From assembly GCF_047675955.1 (NCBI RefSeq), contig NW_027327447.1, forward strand, positions 310,001 to 374,000: DNA of 64,000 nucleotides. Direction: 5' to 3'. The number at the start of each line of letters is the position of its first letter. The first letter of the stretch is position 1. Below the pieces are notes generated by a model. It worked only from the letters and a program-made list of their open reading frames with translations, had not been told where the DNA came from and ran no database searches. The stretch comes from Chlorocebus sabaeus (lineage: Eukaryota; Chordata; Mammalia; Primates; Cercopithecidae). Shown piece after piece: positions 24,313 to 34,657 of this stretch. The translations under genes and the position numbers were made by a program.

Positions 24313-27300
24313 CTTTCCCCTCAGGAAGCCCTTCGCTAAGACTGTTCTTGTGGAATTTGCAAAGTGATCTTTGGAAGCCCTTTGAGGGCTATGGTGAAAA
24401 AGAAAATATCTTCAGATAAAAACTGGAAAGAAGGCTTCTGAGAAACTGCTTTGGTTCTCTTAATTCATCTCACAGAGTTACAGTTTTCCCCTCAAGAAGC
24501 CTTTCGCTAAGATTGTTCTTGTGGAATTTGCAAGTTGATAGTTGGAAGCCCCTAGAGGGCTTTGGTGAAAAAGGAAATATCTTCAGTTAAAAAGTGGAAA
24601 GAAGCTTTGTGAGAAACTGCTTTGTGTTCTGTTAATTCGTCTCACAGAGTTACAGCTTTCCCTTCAAGAAGCCTTTCGTTAAGAGTGTTCTTGTGGAATA
24701 TGCAAAGTGATAGTTGGAAGACCAAAGAGGGCTATAGTGAAAAAGGAAATATCTTCAGTTAAAAACTGGAAAGAAACTTTCTGAGAAACTGCTTTGTGTT
24801 CAGTTAATTCGTTTCACAGAGTTACTGCTTTCCCCTCAAGAAGCATTTCGCTAACGCTGTTCTTGTGTAATTTGCAAAGTGATATTTGGAAGCCCAAAGA
24901 CGGCTTTGGTAAAAAAGGATATATCTTCTGTTAAAAACTGGAAAGAAGTTTTCTGCAAAAATACTTTGTGTTCTGTTAATTCATCGCACAGAGTTACAGC
25001 TTTCCCCTCAAGAAGCCTTTCGCTAAGACTGTTCTTGTGGAATTTGAAAAGAGATATTTGGAATGCCATAGAGGGCTTTGGTGAAAAAGGAAATATCTTC
25101 CGTTAAAAACTGGAAAGATGATTTCTGAGAAACTGTTTTGTGTTCTGTTATTTCTTCCCATAGAGTTACAGCTTTCCCCTCAAGAAGCCTTTCCCTAAGA
25201 CTGTTCTTGTGGAAATTGAAAAGTGATATTTAGAAGGCCATAGAGGGCTATGGTGAAAAAGGAAATATTCTCCGTTAAAAACTGGAAATAAGCTTTCTCA
25301 GAAACTGCTTTGTGTACTGTTAATTCATCTCACAGAGTAACAGCTTTCCCCTCAAGAAGCCTTTCGCTAAGTCTGTTCTTGTGGATTTTGCAAAGTGATA
25401 TTTGGAAGCCTATAAAAGGCAATGTTGGAAAAGGAAATAACTTACGGTAAAAAATGGAAAGAAGCTCTCTGAGAAACTACTTTGTGTTCTGTTAATTCAT
25501 CTCACAGAGTTACAGCTTTCCGCTCAAGAAGCCTTTCGCTAAGACTGTTCTTGTGGAAATTGGAAGATGATATTTAGAGGCCCAGAGAGGGCTATGGTGA
25601 AAAAGTAAATATCCTAATACAAAAACTGAGAAGAAGCTGTCTGAGAAACTGCTTTGTGTTCTGATAATTCATGTCACAGCATTACAGCTTTCCCCTCACG
25701 ACGCCTTTCGCTAAGGCTGTTCTTGTGGAATTTGCCAAGTGATATTTGGAAGCCCTTAGAGGGGTATAGTGAAAAAGGAAATATCTTCTGTTAAAAAGTG
25801 GAAAGAAGCTTTCCGAGAAACTGCTTTGTGTTCTGTTAATTCATGTCACAGAGTTACAGCTTTCCCCTCAAGAAGCCTTTCACTAAGTCTGTTCTTGTGG
25901 AATTTGCAAAGTGATATTTGGAAACCCCGAGAGGGCAATGGTGAAAAAGGAAATATCTTCAGTTAAAAACTGGAAAGGAGCTTTCTGAGCAACTACTTTG
26001 TGTTCTGTTAATTCATCTCACAGACTGACAGCTTTCCCCTCTAGAAGCCTTTCCCAAAAACTGCTCTTGTGGAATTTCGAAAGTGATATTTAGAAGCCCA
26101 TAGAGGTCTATGGTGGAAAAGGAAATAGCCTAAGATAAAAACTAAAAATAAGTTTTCTGAGAAACTGCTTTGTGTTCTGTTAATTCGTCTCACAGAGTTA
26201 CAGCTTTCCCCTCAAGAAGTCTTTGGCTAAGACTGTTCTTGTGGAATTTAGAACGTGATATTAGAAACCAATAGAGGGCTATGGTTAAAAAGGAAATATC
26301 CTCCGTTAAAAACTGGAAAGAAGCTTTCTGAGAAACTGCTTAGTGTTCTGTTAATTCATCTCACAGAGTTACAGCTTTCCCCTCAAGAAGCCTTTTGCTA
26401 AGACTGTTCTTGTGGAATTTGCAAAGTAATATTTGGAAGCCCTTACAGGGCAATGGTGAAAAAGGAAATATCTTCCGTTCAAAACTGGAAAGAAGCTTTC
26501 TGAGAAACTCCTTTGTGTTCTGTTAATTCAACTCACAGAGTTACAGCTTTCCCGTCAAGAAGCCTTTCGCTAAGACAGTTCTTGTACAATTTGCAAAGTG
26601 ATATTTGGAAGTTCATAGAGGGCTGTGGTGAATAAGGAAACATCCTAAGAAAAAAACTGAAAAGAAGCTTTCTGAGAAACTGCTTTGTGTTCTGATAATT
26701 CATTTCAGAGAGTTACAGCATTCTTCTCAAGAAGCCTTTCGCTAAGGCTGTTCTTGGTGAATTTGCCAAGTGATATTCGGAAGCATATAGAGGGCTACGG
26801 TGAAAAAGGAAATTCCTCTGTTAAAAAGTGGAGGAAGCTTTCCGAGAAACTGCTTTGTGTTCTGTTAATTCATCTCACAGAGTTACAGCTTTCCCCTCAA
26901 GAAGCCTTTCGCTAAGACTGTTCTTGTGGAATTTGCAAAGTGATATTTGGAAGCCTATAGAAGGCTATGGTGAAAAAGGAAATATCTTCAGTTAAAAACT
27001 GGAAAGAAGCTCTCTGAGAAACTACTTTGTGTTCTGTTAATTCATCTCACAGAGTTACTTTCCCCTCAGGAAGCCTTTCGCTAAGACTGTTCTTGTGGAA
27101 TTTGCAAAGTGATCTTTGGAAGCCCTTTGAGTGCTATGGTGAAAAAGAAATTATCTTCAGATAAAAACTGGAAAGAAGGCTTCTGCGAAACTGCTTTTGT
27201 TCTCTTAATTCATCTCACAGAGTTACAGTTTTCCCCTCAAGAAGCCTTTTGCTAAGATTGTTCTTGTGGAATTTGCAAAGTGATAGTTGGAAGACCATAG

Positions 27301-29163
27301 ATGCCTAGGGTGAAAAAGGAAATATCTTAAGTTAAAAACTGGAAAAAAGCTTCCTGAGAAACTGCTTTGTGTTCTGTTAATTCATCTCACAGAGTTACAG
27401 CTTTCCCCTCAAGAAGCCGTTCGCTAAGACAGTTCTTGTAGAATTTGCAAAGTGATATTTGGAAGTTCATAGAGGGCTGTGGTGAATAAGGAAATATCCT
27501 AAGATAAAAACTGAAAAGAATCTTTCTGAGAAACTGCTTTGTGTTCTGTTTATTCATCTCACAGAGTTACAGCTTTCCCCTCAAAAAGCCTTTCGCTAAG
27601 ACTGTTCTTGTGGAATTTGCAAAGTGTTATTTGGAAGCTCACAGAGGGCTATGGTGAAAAACGAAATATTTTCCATTAAAACAGGAAAGTAGCTTTCTGA
27701 GAAACTGCATTGTGTTCTGTTAATTCATCTCACAGAGTTACAGCATTCCCCTCAAGAAGCCTTTCGCTACGACTGTTCTTGTGGAATTTTCAAAGTGATA
27801 TTTCGAAGAACATAGAGGGCTATGGTGAAAAAGGAAATATATTCCGTTAAAAACTGGAAAGAAACTTTCTGAGAAACTGCTTGTGTTCTGTTAATTCATC
27901 TCACTGAGTTACAGCTTTCCCCTCAAGAAACCTTTCTCTAAGACTGTTCTTGTGGAATTTGGAAAGTGATATCTAGGAGAGCATAGAGGGCTGTGGTGAA
28001 AAATTAAATGTCCCAAGACAAAAACTGGAGAGAAGCTTTCTGAGAAAATGGTTTGTGTTCTGTTAATTCATCTCACAGATTTACAGGTTTCCCCTTAAAA
28101 AACCTTTCGCTAAGACTGTTCTTGTGGAATATGCAAAGTGATATTTGGAAGCCCTTAGAGGGCTATGGTGAAAAAGGAAATATCTTCCGTTAAAAACTGG
28201 AAAGAAGCTTTCTGAGAAACTGCTTTGTTTTCTGTTAATTCAACCCACAGAGTTACAGCTTTCCCCTCAAGAAACCTTTCCCCAAGACAGTTCTTGTGGA
28301 ATTTGGAAAGTGATGTTTAGAAGCCCAAAGAGGGCTACGGTGAAAAAGGAAATATTTTCCGTTAAAAAATGGAAAGAAGTTTTCTGAGAAACTGCTTTTT
28401 GTTCTGTTAATTCATGTCACAGAGTTACAGCTTTCCCCTCAGGAAGCCTTTAACTAAGCCTGTTCTTGTGAAATTTGCAAAGTGATACTTGGAAACCCAT
28501 AGACGTCAATGTGAAAAAGGAAATATCCTAAGGTAAAAACTGAAAAGAAAATTTCTGAGAAACTGTTTTGTGTTCTCTTAATTCATCTCACAGAGTTACA
28601 GCTTTCCCCTCAAGAAGCCTTTCGCTAAGCCTGTTCTTGTGGAATTTGCAATGTGATATTTTGAAGCCCATAGAGGTCTATGGTGTAAAAGGAAATATCC
28701 TAAGATAAAAACTGAAAAGAAGCTTTCTGAGAAAATGCTTTGTGTTCTGTTAATACATCTCACAGAGTTACTGCTTTCCCCTCAAGAAGCCTTTCGCTAA
28801 GACTGTTCTTGTGGAATTTGCAAGGTGATAGTTGGAAGCCCATACAGGGCTACGGAAAAAAAGGAAATATGTTGCATTAAATACTGGAAAGAATCTTTCT
28901 AGGAAACTGCTTTGTGTTCTCTTAATTCATCTCACAGAGTTACAGCTTTCCCCTCAAGAAACCTTTCTCTAAGACTGTTCATATGGAATTTGCAAAGTGA
29001 TATTTGGAATCCCATAGTGGGCTTTGGTGAAAAAGGAAATATCCTAAGATGAAAACCGAAAAGAAGCTTTCTGGGAAAGTGTTTTGTGTTCTGTTAGTTC
29101 ATCTTACAGAGTTACAGCTTTCCCCTCAAGAAGCCGTTCACTAAGACAGGTTTTGTGAAATTT
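24313..29163 (+). repeat. Divergent alpha satellite with decayed relatives of the 11-mer
   Basis: About 28 monomers without a clean higher-order period. 25760-26290 resembles three consecutive 11-mer monomers (the GTCACAGAGTTACAG, CTCTAGAAGCCTTTCCC and ACGTGATATTAGAAACC types) with many substitutions. 26940-27300 resembles the last 11-mer monomer followed by the sequence found at 24313, with a 3-bp deletion in GAGTTACTTTCCCC. A 5-monomer local repeat is also visible: AGACAGTTCTTGTA at 26573 and 27427. The array is interrupted at 29163 by the L1. Confidence 0.75.
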
Positions 29164-29175
29164 GCAAACTGATAT
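29164..29175 (+). repeat. L1 target-site duplication, 5' copy
   Basis: GCAAACTGATAT directly precedes the first recognisable L1 bases (GGAAACTGAACAACC) and is repeated directly after the A-tail at 32529-32540. It is an ordinary piece of the alpha monomer. One to two bases at the L1 boundary are ambiguous because of microhomology (AT or T). Confidence 0.9.
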
Positions 29176-32100
29176 GGAAACTGAACAACCTGCTCCTGAA
29201 TGACTATTGGGTACATAACGAAATGAAGGCAGAAATAAAGATGTTCTTTGAAACCAATGAGAACAAAGATACAACATACCAGAATCTCTGGGACACATTT
29301 AAAGCAGTGTGTAGAGGGAAATTTATAGCACTAAATGCCCACAAGAGAAAGCAGGAAAGATCTAAAATTGACACTCTAACATCGCAATTAAAAGAACTAG
29401 AGAAGCAAGAGCAAACACATTCGAAAGCTAGCAGAAGGCAAGAAATAACTAAGATCAGAGCAGAACTGAAGGAGATAGAGACACAAAAAACCCTCCAAAA
29501 AATCAATGAATCCAGGAGTTGGTTTTTTGAAAAGATCAACAAAATTGACAGACCACTAGCAAGACTAATAAAGAAGAAAAGAGAGAAGAATCAAATCAAC
29601 GCAATTAAAAATGATAAAGGGGATATCACCACCGACCCCACAGAAATACAAACTACCATCAGAGAATACTATAAACACCTCTACGCAAATAAACTGGAAA
29701 ATCTAGAAGAAATGGATAATTTCCTGGACACTTACACTCTTCCAAGACTAAACCAGGAAGAAGTTGAATCCCTGAATAGACCAATAGTAGGCTCTGAAAT
29801 TGAGGCAATAATTAATAGCCTACCAACCAAAAAAAGTCCAGGACCAGATGGATTCACAGCTGAATTCTACCAGAGGTACAAGGAGGAGCTGGTACCATTC
29901 CTTCTGAAACTATTCCAATCAATAGAAAAAGAGGGAATCCTCCCTAACTCATTTTATGAGGCCAACATCATCCTGATACCAAAGCCTGGCAGAGACACAA
30001 CAAAAAAAGAGAATTTTAGACCAATATCCCTGATGAACATCGATGCAAAAATCCTCAATAAAATACTGGCAAACCGGATTCAACAGCACATCAAAAAGCT
30101 TATCCACCATGATCAAGTGGGCTTCATCCCTGGGATGCAAGGCTGGTTCAACATTCGCAAATCAATAAACATAATCCAGCATATAAACAGAACCAAAGAC
30201 AAGAACCACATCATTATCTCAATAGATGCAGAAAAGGCTTTTGACAAAATTCAACAGCCCTTCATGCTAAAAACGCTCAATAAATTCGGTATTGATGGAA
30301 CGTACCTCAAAATAATAAGAGCTATTTATGACAAACCCACAGCCAATATCATAATGAATGGGCAAAAACTGGAAAAATTCCCTTTGAAAACTGGCACAAG
30401 ACAGGGATGCCCTCTCTCACCACTCCTATTCAACATAGTGTTGGAAGTTCTGGCTAGGGCAATCAGGCAAGAGAAAGAAATCAAGGGGATTCAGTTAGGA
30501 AAAGAAGAAGTCAAATTGTCCCTGTTTGCAGACGACATGATTGTATATTTAGAAAACCCCATTGTCTCAGCCCAAAATCTCCTTAAGCTGATCAGCAACT
30601 TCAGCAAAGTCTCAGGATACAAAATTAATGTGCAAAAATCACAAGCATTCTTATACACCAGTGACAGTCAAACAGAGAGCCAAATCAGGAATGAACTTCC
30701 ATTCACAATTGCTTCAAAGAGAATAAAATACCTAGGAATCCAACTTACAAGGGATGTAAAGGACCTCTTCAAGGAGAACTACAAACCACTGCTCAGTGAA
30801 ATCAAAGAGGACACAAACAAATGGAAGAACATACCATGCTCATGGATAGGAAGAATCAATATCGTGAAAATGGCCATACTGCCCAAGGTAATTTATAGAT
30901 TCAATGCCATCCCCATCAAGCTACCAATGAGCTTCTTCACAGAATTGGAAAAAACTGCTTTAAAGTTCATATGGAACCAAAAAAGAGCCCGCATCTCCAA
31001 GACAATCCTAAGTCAAAAGAACAAAGCTGGAGGCATCACGCTACCTGACTTCAAACTCTACTACAAGGCTACAGTAACCAAAACAGCATGGTACTGGTAC
31101 CAAAACAGAGATATAGACCAATGGAACAGAACAGAGTCCTCAGAAATAATACCACACATCTACAGCCATCTGATCTTTGACAAACCTGAGAGAAACAAGA
31201 AATGGGGAAAGGATTCCCTATTTAATAAATGGTGCTGGGAAAACTGGCTAGCCATAAGTAGAAAGCTGAAACTGGATCCTTTCCTTACTCCTTATACGAA
31301 AATTAATTCAAGATGGATTAGAGACTTAAATGTTAGACCTAATACCATAAAAATCCTAGAGGAAAACCTAGGTAGAACCATTCAGGACATAGGCATGGGC
31401 AAAGACTTCATGTCTAAAACACCAAAAGCAACAGCAGCAAAAGCCAAAATTGACAAATGGGATCTCATCAAACTAAAGAGCTTCTGCACAGCAAAAGAAA
31501 CTACCATCAGAGTGAGCAGGCAACCTACAGAATGGGAGAAAATTTTTGCAATCTACTCATCTGACAAAGGGCTAATATCCAGAACCTACAAAGAACTCAA
31601 ACAAATTTACAAGAAAAAAACAAACAACCCCATCCAAAAGTGGGCAAAGGATATGAACAGACATTTCTCAAAAGAAGACATTCATACAGCCAACAGACAC
31701 ATGAAAAAATGCTCATCATCACTGGCCATCAGAGAAATGCAAATCAAAACCACAATGAGATACCATCTCACACCAGTTAGAATGGCGATCATTAAAAAGT
31801 CAGGAAACAACAGGTGCTGGAGAGGATGCGGAGAAATAGGAACACTTTTACACTGTTGGTGGGATTGTAAACTAGTTCAACCATTATGGAAAACAGTATG
31901 GCGATTCCTCAAGGATCTAGAACTAGAAGTACCATATGACCCAGCCATCCCATTACTGGGTATATACCCAAAGGATTATAAATTATGCTGCTATAAGGAC
32001 ACATGCACACGTATGTTTATTGCAGCACTATTCACAATAGCAAAGACTTGGAATCAACCCAAAGGTCCATCAGTGACAGATTGGATTAAGAAAATGTGGC

Positions 32101-32255
32101 ACATATACACCATGGAATACTATGCAGCCATAAAAAAGGATGAGTTTGTGTCCTTTGTAGGGACATGGATGCAGCTGGAAACCATTATTCTTAGCAAACT
32201 ATCACAAGAACAGAAAACCAAACACCGCATGTTCTCACTCGTAGGTGGGAACTGA
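29175..32255 (+). pseudogene. LINE-1 ORF2 C-terminal fragment (reverse transcriptase and Cys-rich domain)
   Basis: The open frame runs without a stop from the L1 5' boundary; the first ATG is at 29223 and gives 1010 residues ending in the usual VGGN C-terminus. Relative to the 1275-residue human protein, the first about 265 residues, including the whole apurinic/apyrimidinic-like endonuclease, are missing. Reverse transcriptase motifs are intact: SPGPDGFTAEFY near residue 205, the motif A aspartate in SIDAEKAFD at 335, TRQGCPLSP near 392-400 and the catalytic FADD at 435-438. The Cys-rich motif CWRGCGEIGTLLHCWWDC lies near 865-882. L1 ORF2p normally nicks DNA and copies its own RNA at the nick. 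Without endonuclease, promoter and ORF1 this copy is not autonomous; the intact frame reflects recent insertion rather than selection. Confidence 0.95.
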
Positions 32256-32310
32256 ACAATGAGATCACTTGGACTCGGGAAGGGGAACATCACACACCGG
32301 GGCCTATCAT

Positions 32311-32332
32311 GGGGAGGGGGGAGGGGGGAGGG
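32311..32332 (+). other. G-rich polypurine tract, potential G-quadruplex
   Basis: Four runs of G (4, 6, 6 and 3) separated by single A residues. Single-base loops make this a strong G-quadruplex candidate on the + strand. Such a tract is a known feature of primate L1 3' UTRs. It is the only strongly GC-rich run in an otherwise AT-rich window. Confidence 0.85.
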
Positions 32333-32462
32333 ATTGCATTGGGAGTTATACCTGATGTAAATGACGAGTTGATGGGTGCAGCACACCAACATGACACAAG
32401 TATACATATGTAGCAAACCTGCACGTTATGCACATGTACCCTACAACTTGAAGTTTAATAAT

Positions 32463-32472
<10 letters not shown>
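32463..32472 (+). terminator. L1 polyadenylation signals (two overlapping AATAAA)
   Basis: AATAAA at 32463-32468 and again at 32467-32472, immediately upstream of the A-tail, in the expected place for the L1 transcript 3' end. Confidence 0.8.

Positions 32473-32474
<2 letters not shown>

Positions 32475-32528
<54 letters not shown>
32475..32528 (+). other. L1 A-tail
   Basis: Fifty-four bases, all A except one G at 32496. The length and near purity argue for a recent insertion, since such tails shorten and mutate quickly; length may also be affected by sequencing. Confidence 0.93.
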
Positions 32529-32529
<1 letters not shown>

Positions 32530-32540
32530 CAAACTGATAT
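32529..32540 (+). repeat. L1 target-site duplication, 3' copy
   Basis: GCAAACTGATAT, identical to 29164-29175. Removing the L1 and one copy restores a normal alpha monomer running from TTTGCAAACTGATAT into TTGGAAGCCCATAG. Confidence 0.9.
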
Positions 32541-34625
32541 TTGGAAGCCCATAGAGGGCTATGGTGAAAAAGGAAATAACCTAAGATAAAAACTGAAAAG
32601 AAGCTGCCTGAGAAACTGCTTTGTGTTCTGTTAGTTCATCTCACAGAGTTACACCTTTACCGTCCAGAATCCTTTCGCTAAGACTGTTCTTGTGGAATTT
32701 GCAAATATTTTTGGAAGGTCATAGAGGGCTATGCTGAAAAACGAAATATCCTAAGATAAAAACTGAAAAGAAGCTTTCTGAGAAACTGCTTTCTGTCCTG
32801 ATAATTCGTCTCACAGAGCTACAGCGTCCCCTCAAGAAGCCTTTCGCTAAGAGTGTTCTTGTGGAATTTGCAAAGTGATATTTGGAAGCCCATAGAGGGC
32901 TAAGGTGAAAAAGGAAATATCTTCCGTTAAAAACTGGAAAGAAGATTTCTGAGAAACTGCTTTGTGTTCTGTTAATTCATCTTACAGAGTAACAGCTTTA
33001 CCCTCAAGAAGCCATTAGCTAAGAATGTTCTTGTGGATTTTGCAAAGTGAAATTTGAAGCACATAGAGTGGTACGGTGAAAAAGCAATATCTTCCGTTAA
33101 ATCCGAAAAGAAGCTTTCTGAGAAACTGATTTGTGTTCTGTTAATTCATCTCACAGAGCTACAGCTTTCCCCTCAAGAAGCCATTCACTAAGACTATTCT
33201 TGGGGAATTTGCAAAGTGATACTTGGAACCCCTTAGAGGGCTATGGTGAAAAAGGAAATATCTTCCGTTAAAAACTGGAAAGAAGATTTCTGAGAAACTG
33301 CTTTGTGTCCTGTTAAGTAGTCTCACAGAGTTACAGTTTTCCCATCCAGAAGCCCTTCGCTAAGACTGTTCTTGTGGAATTTGCAAAGTGATATTTGGAA
33401 GCCCATAGAGGGCAATGGTGAAAAACGCCATATCTTCTATTAAAAACCGTAAAGAAGCTTTCTGAGAAACTGCTTTGTGTTCTGTTAGTTCATCTCACAG
33501 TGTTACAGCTATCCCCTCAAGAAGCCATTCACTAAGACTATTCTTGTGAAATTTGCAAAGTGATATTTGGAAACCCATATTGGGCTATGGTGAAAAAGGA
33601 AATATCTTCAGTTAAAAAGTGGAAAGAAGCTCTCTGAGATACTGCTGTGTGTTCTGTTAAGACATCTCATCGAGTTACAGCTTTCCCCTCAAGAAGCCTT
33701 TCGCTAAGACTGTTCTTGTGGAATTTGCAAAGTGACATTTGGAAGCCCATAGAGGGCTAGGGTGAAAAAGGAAGTATATTCCTTAAAAACTGGAAAGAAG
33801 ATTTCTGAGAAACTGCTTTGTGTTCTGTTAATTCATCTCACAGAGTTACAGCTTTCCCCTAAAGAAGCGTTTCGCTAAGACTGTTCTTGTGGAATTTTCA
33901 AAGTGATATTTGGAAGCCCATAGAGGGCTATGATGAAAAAGGAAATATCTTCAGTTAAAAACTGGAAAGAAGATTTCTGAGAAACTGCTTTGTGTTCTGT
34001 TAATTCATCTCACAGAGTTACAGCTTTCCCCTCAAGAAGCCGTTCAGTAAGACTGTTCTTTTGGAATTTGCAAAGTGATATTTGGAAGCCCCTAGAGGGC
34101 TATGGAGAAAAAGGAAATATCTTCAGTTAAAAAGTGGAAAGAAGCTTTCTGAGAAACTGCAGTGTGTTCTGTTAATACATCTAACCGAGTTACAGCTTTC
34201 CCCACAAGAAGCCTTTCGCTAAGACTGGTCTTGTGGGATTTGCTGGGAAAGGAGATTTCGGAGAAACTGCCGTGTGTTCGTGTAATACATCTCACCGAGT
34301 TACAGCTTTCTCCTCAAGAAGCCTTTCACTGAGACTGTTCTTGTGGGATTTGCAAAGAAATATTTGGAAGCCCATAGAGAGCTATGGTGAAAAAGGAAAT
34401 ATCTACTGTTAAAACTGGAAAGCTTTCTGAGAAACTGCTTTGTGTTCTGCTAATTCATCCCACAGGGTTACAGCTTTCCCCTCCAGAAGCCTTTCGCTAA
34501 GATTGGTCTTGTGGGATTTGGAAAGTGATATTTGGAAGCCCATAGAGGGCTATGTTGAAAAAGGAAATTTCTTGTGGAATTTGCAAAGTGATATTTTGAA
34601 GCCCATATGGGTCTATGGTGTAAAA
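32541..34625 (+). repeat. Monomeric alpha satellite with truncated monomers
   Basis: About 12 diverged monomers after the L1. Periodicity is broken twice: a 110-bp monomer at 34145-34254 and a fused pair at 34423-34657 that together span only 235 bp. No higher-order period is evident and no other element is present. Confidence 0.8.
34145..34254 (+). repeat. Truncated alpha monomer (110 bp)
   Basis: Runs normally to GGGATTTGC (34243), then joins TGGGAAAGGAGATTTCGGAG, the start of the next monomer. About 61 bp, including the GTGATATTTGG and pJ-alpha segments, are missing. Confidence 0.85.
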
Positions 34626-34657
34626 GGAAATATCTTCCGTTAAAAACTGGAAAGAAG
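34423..34657 (+). repeat. Two alpha monomers fused by a 107-bp deletion
   Basis: The first monomer reaches its pJ-alpha region (GTTGAAAAAGGAAATTT, to about 34570) and then jumps to CTTGTGGAATTTGCAAAG of a following monomer. Two units that should span about 342 bp cover 235 bp. A GAA is also missing before the first monomer start (CTGGAAAGCTTTC). Confidence 0.8.

Larger units (their letters stand above)
1..29163 (+). repeat. Alpha satellite array, left of the L1 insertion
   Basis: Continuous head-to-tail tandem array of AT-rich monomers of about 171-172 bp, all in one orientation. Recurrent landmarks in each monomer, in order, are AAGCTTTCTGAGAAACTGC, TTCATCTCACAGAGTTACAG, GCCTTTCGCTAAGACTG, GTGATATTTGGAAGCCC and CTATGGTGAAAAAGGAA. 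The consensus resembles cercopithecoid (African green monkey type) HindIII alpha satellite from established knowledge; human A/B monomers differ at many of these landmarks. Such arrays underlie centromeres and pericentromeric heterochromatin in primates. No coding gene is seen. Whether this part is kinetochore-active or flanking cannot be told from sequence; the divergence between many neighbouring monomers suggests much of it is pericentromeric. Confidence 0.97.
32256..32474 (+). other. LINE-1 3' untranslated region
   Basis: About 219 bp between the ORF2 stop (TGA, 32253-32255) and the A-tail. It contains the polypurine tract, the conserved TGGGTGCAGCACACCAACAT and TATACATATGTAGCAAACC segments typical of primate L1, and the AT-rich end. 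It bears two overlapping AATAAA signals at 32463-32468 and 32467-32472. Confidence 0.93.
29176..32528 (+). mobile_element. L1: LINE-1 retrotransposon, 5'-truncated, primate L1PA lineage
   Basis: A 3.35-kb L1 inserted in the same orientation as the satellite. It starts inside ORF2, just after the endonuclease region, and carries the rest of ORF2, the 3' UTR with its G-rich polypurine tract, polyadenylation signals and a long A-tail. It is flanked by a 12-bp target-site duplication. The promoter, 5' UTR, ORF1 and the ORF2 endonuclease are absent, the normal outcome of incomplete target-primed reverse transcription. The ORF2 frame is unbroken over 1010 codons, so the insertion is young or the source was young. 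The terminal AATAATAATAAATAAATT suggests a cercopithecoid L1 subfamily; that assignment is tentative. Confidence 0.96.

Noticed and set aside
29176..32528. The L1 as a functional, autonomous element
   Set aside because: The 5' UTR promoter, ORF1 and the ORF2 endonuclease domain are absent despite the intact reverse transcriptase frame.
29204..32552. Reverse-strand open frames over the L1 (29204-29542, 29949-30140, 32120-32416, 32346-32552)
   Set aside because: They are antisense shadows of ORF2 and of the 3' UTR and A-tail; the last is mostly polyphenylalanine from the A-tail.
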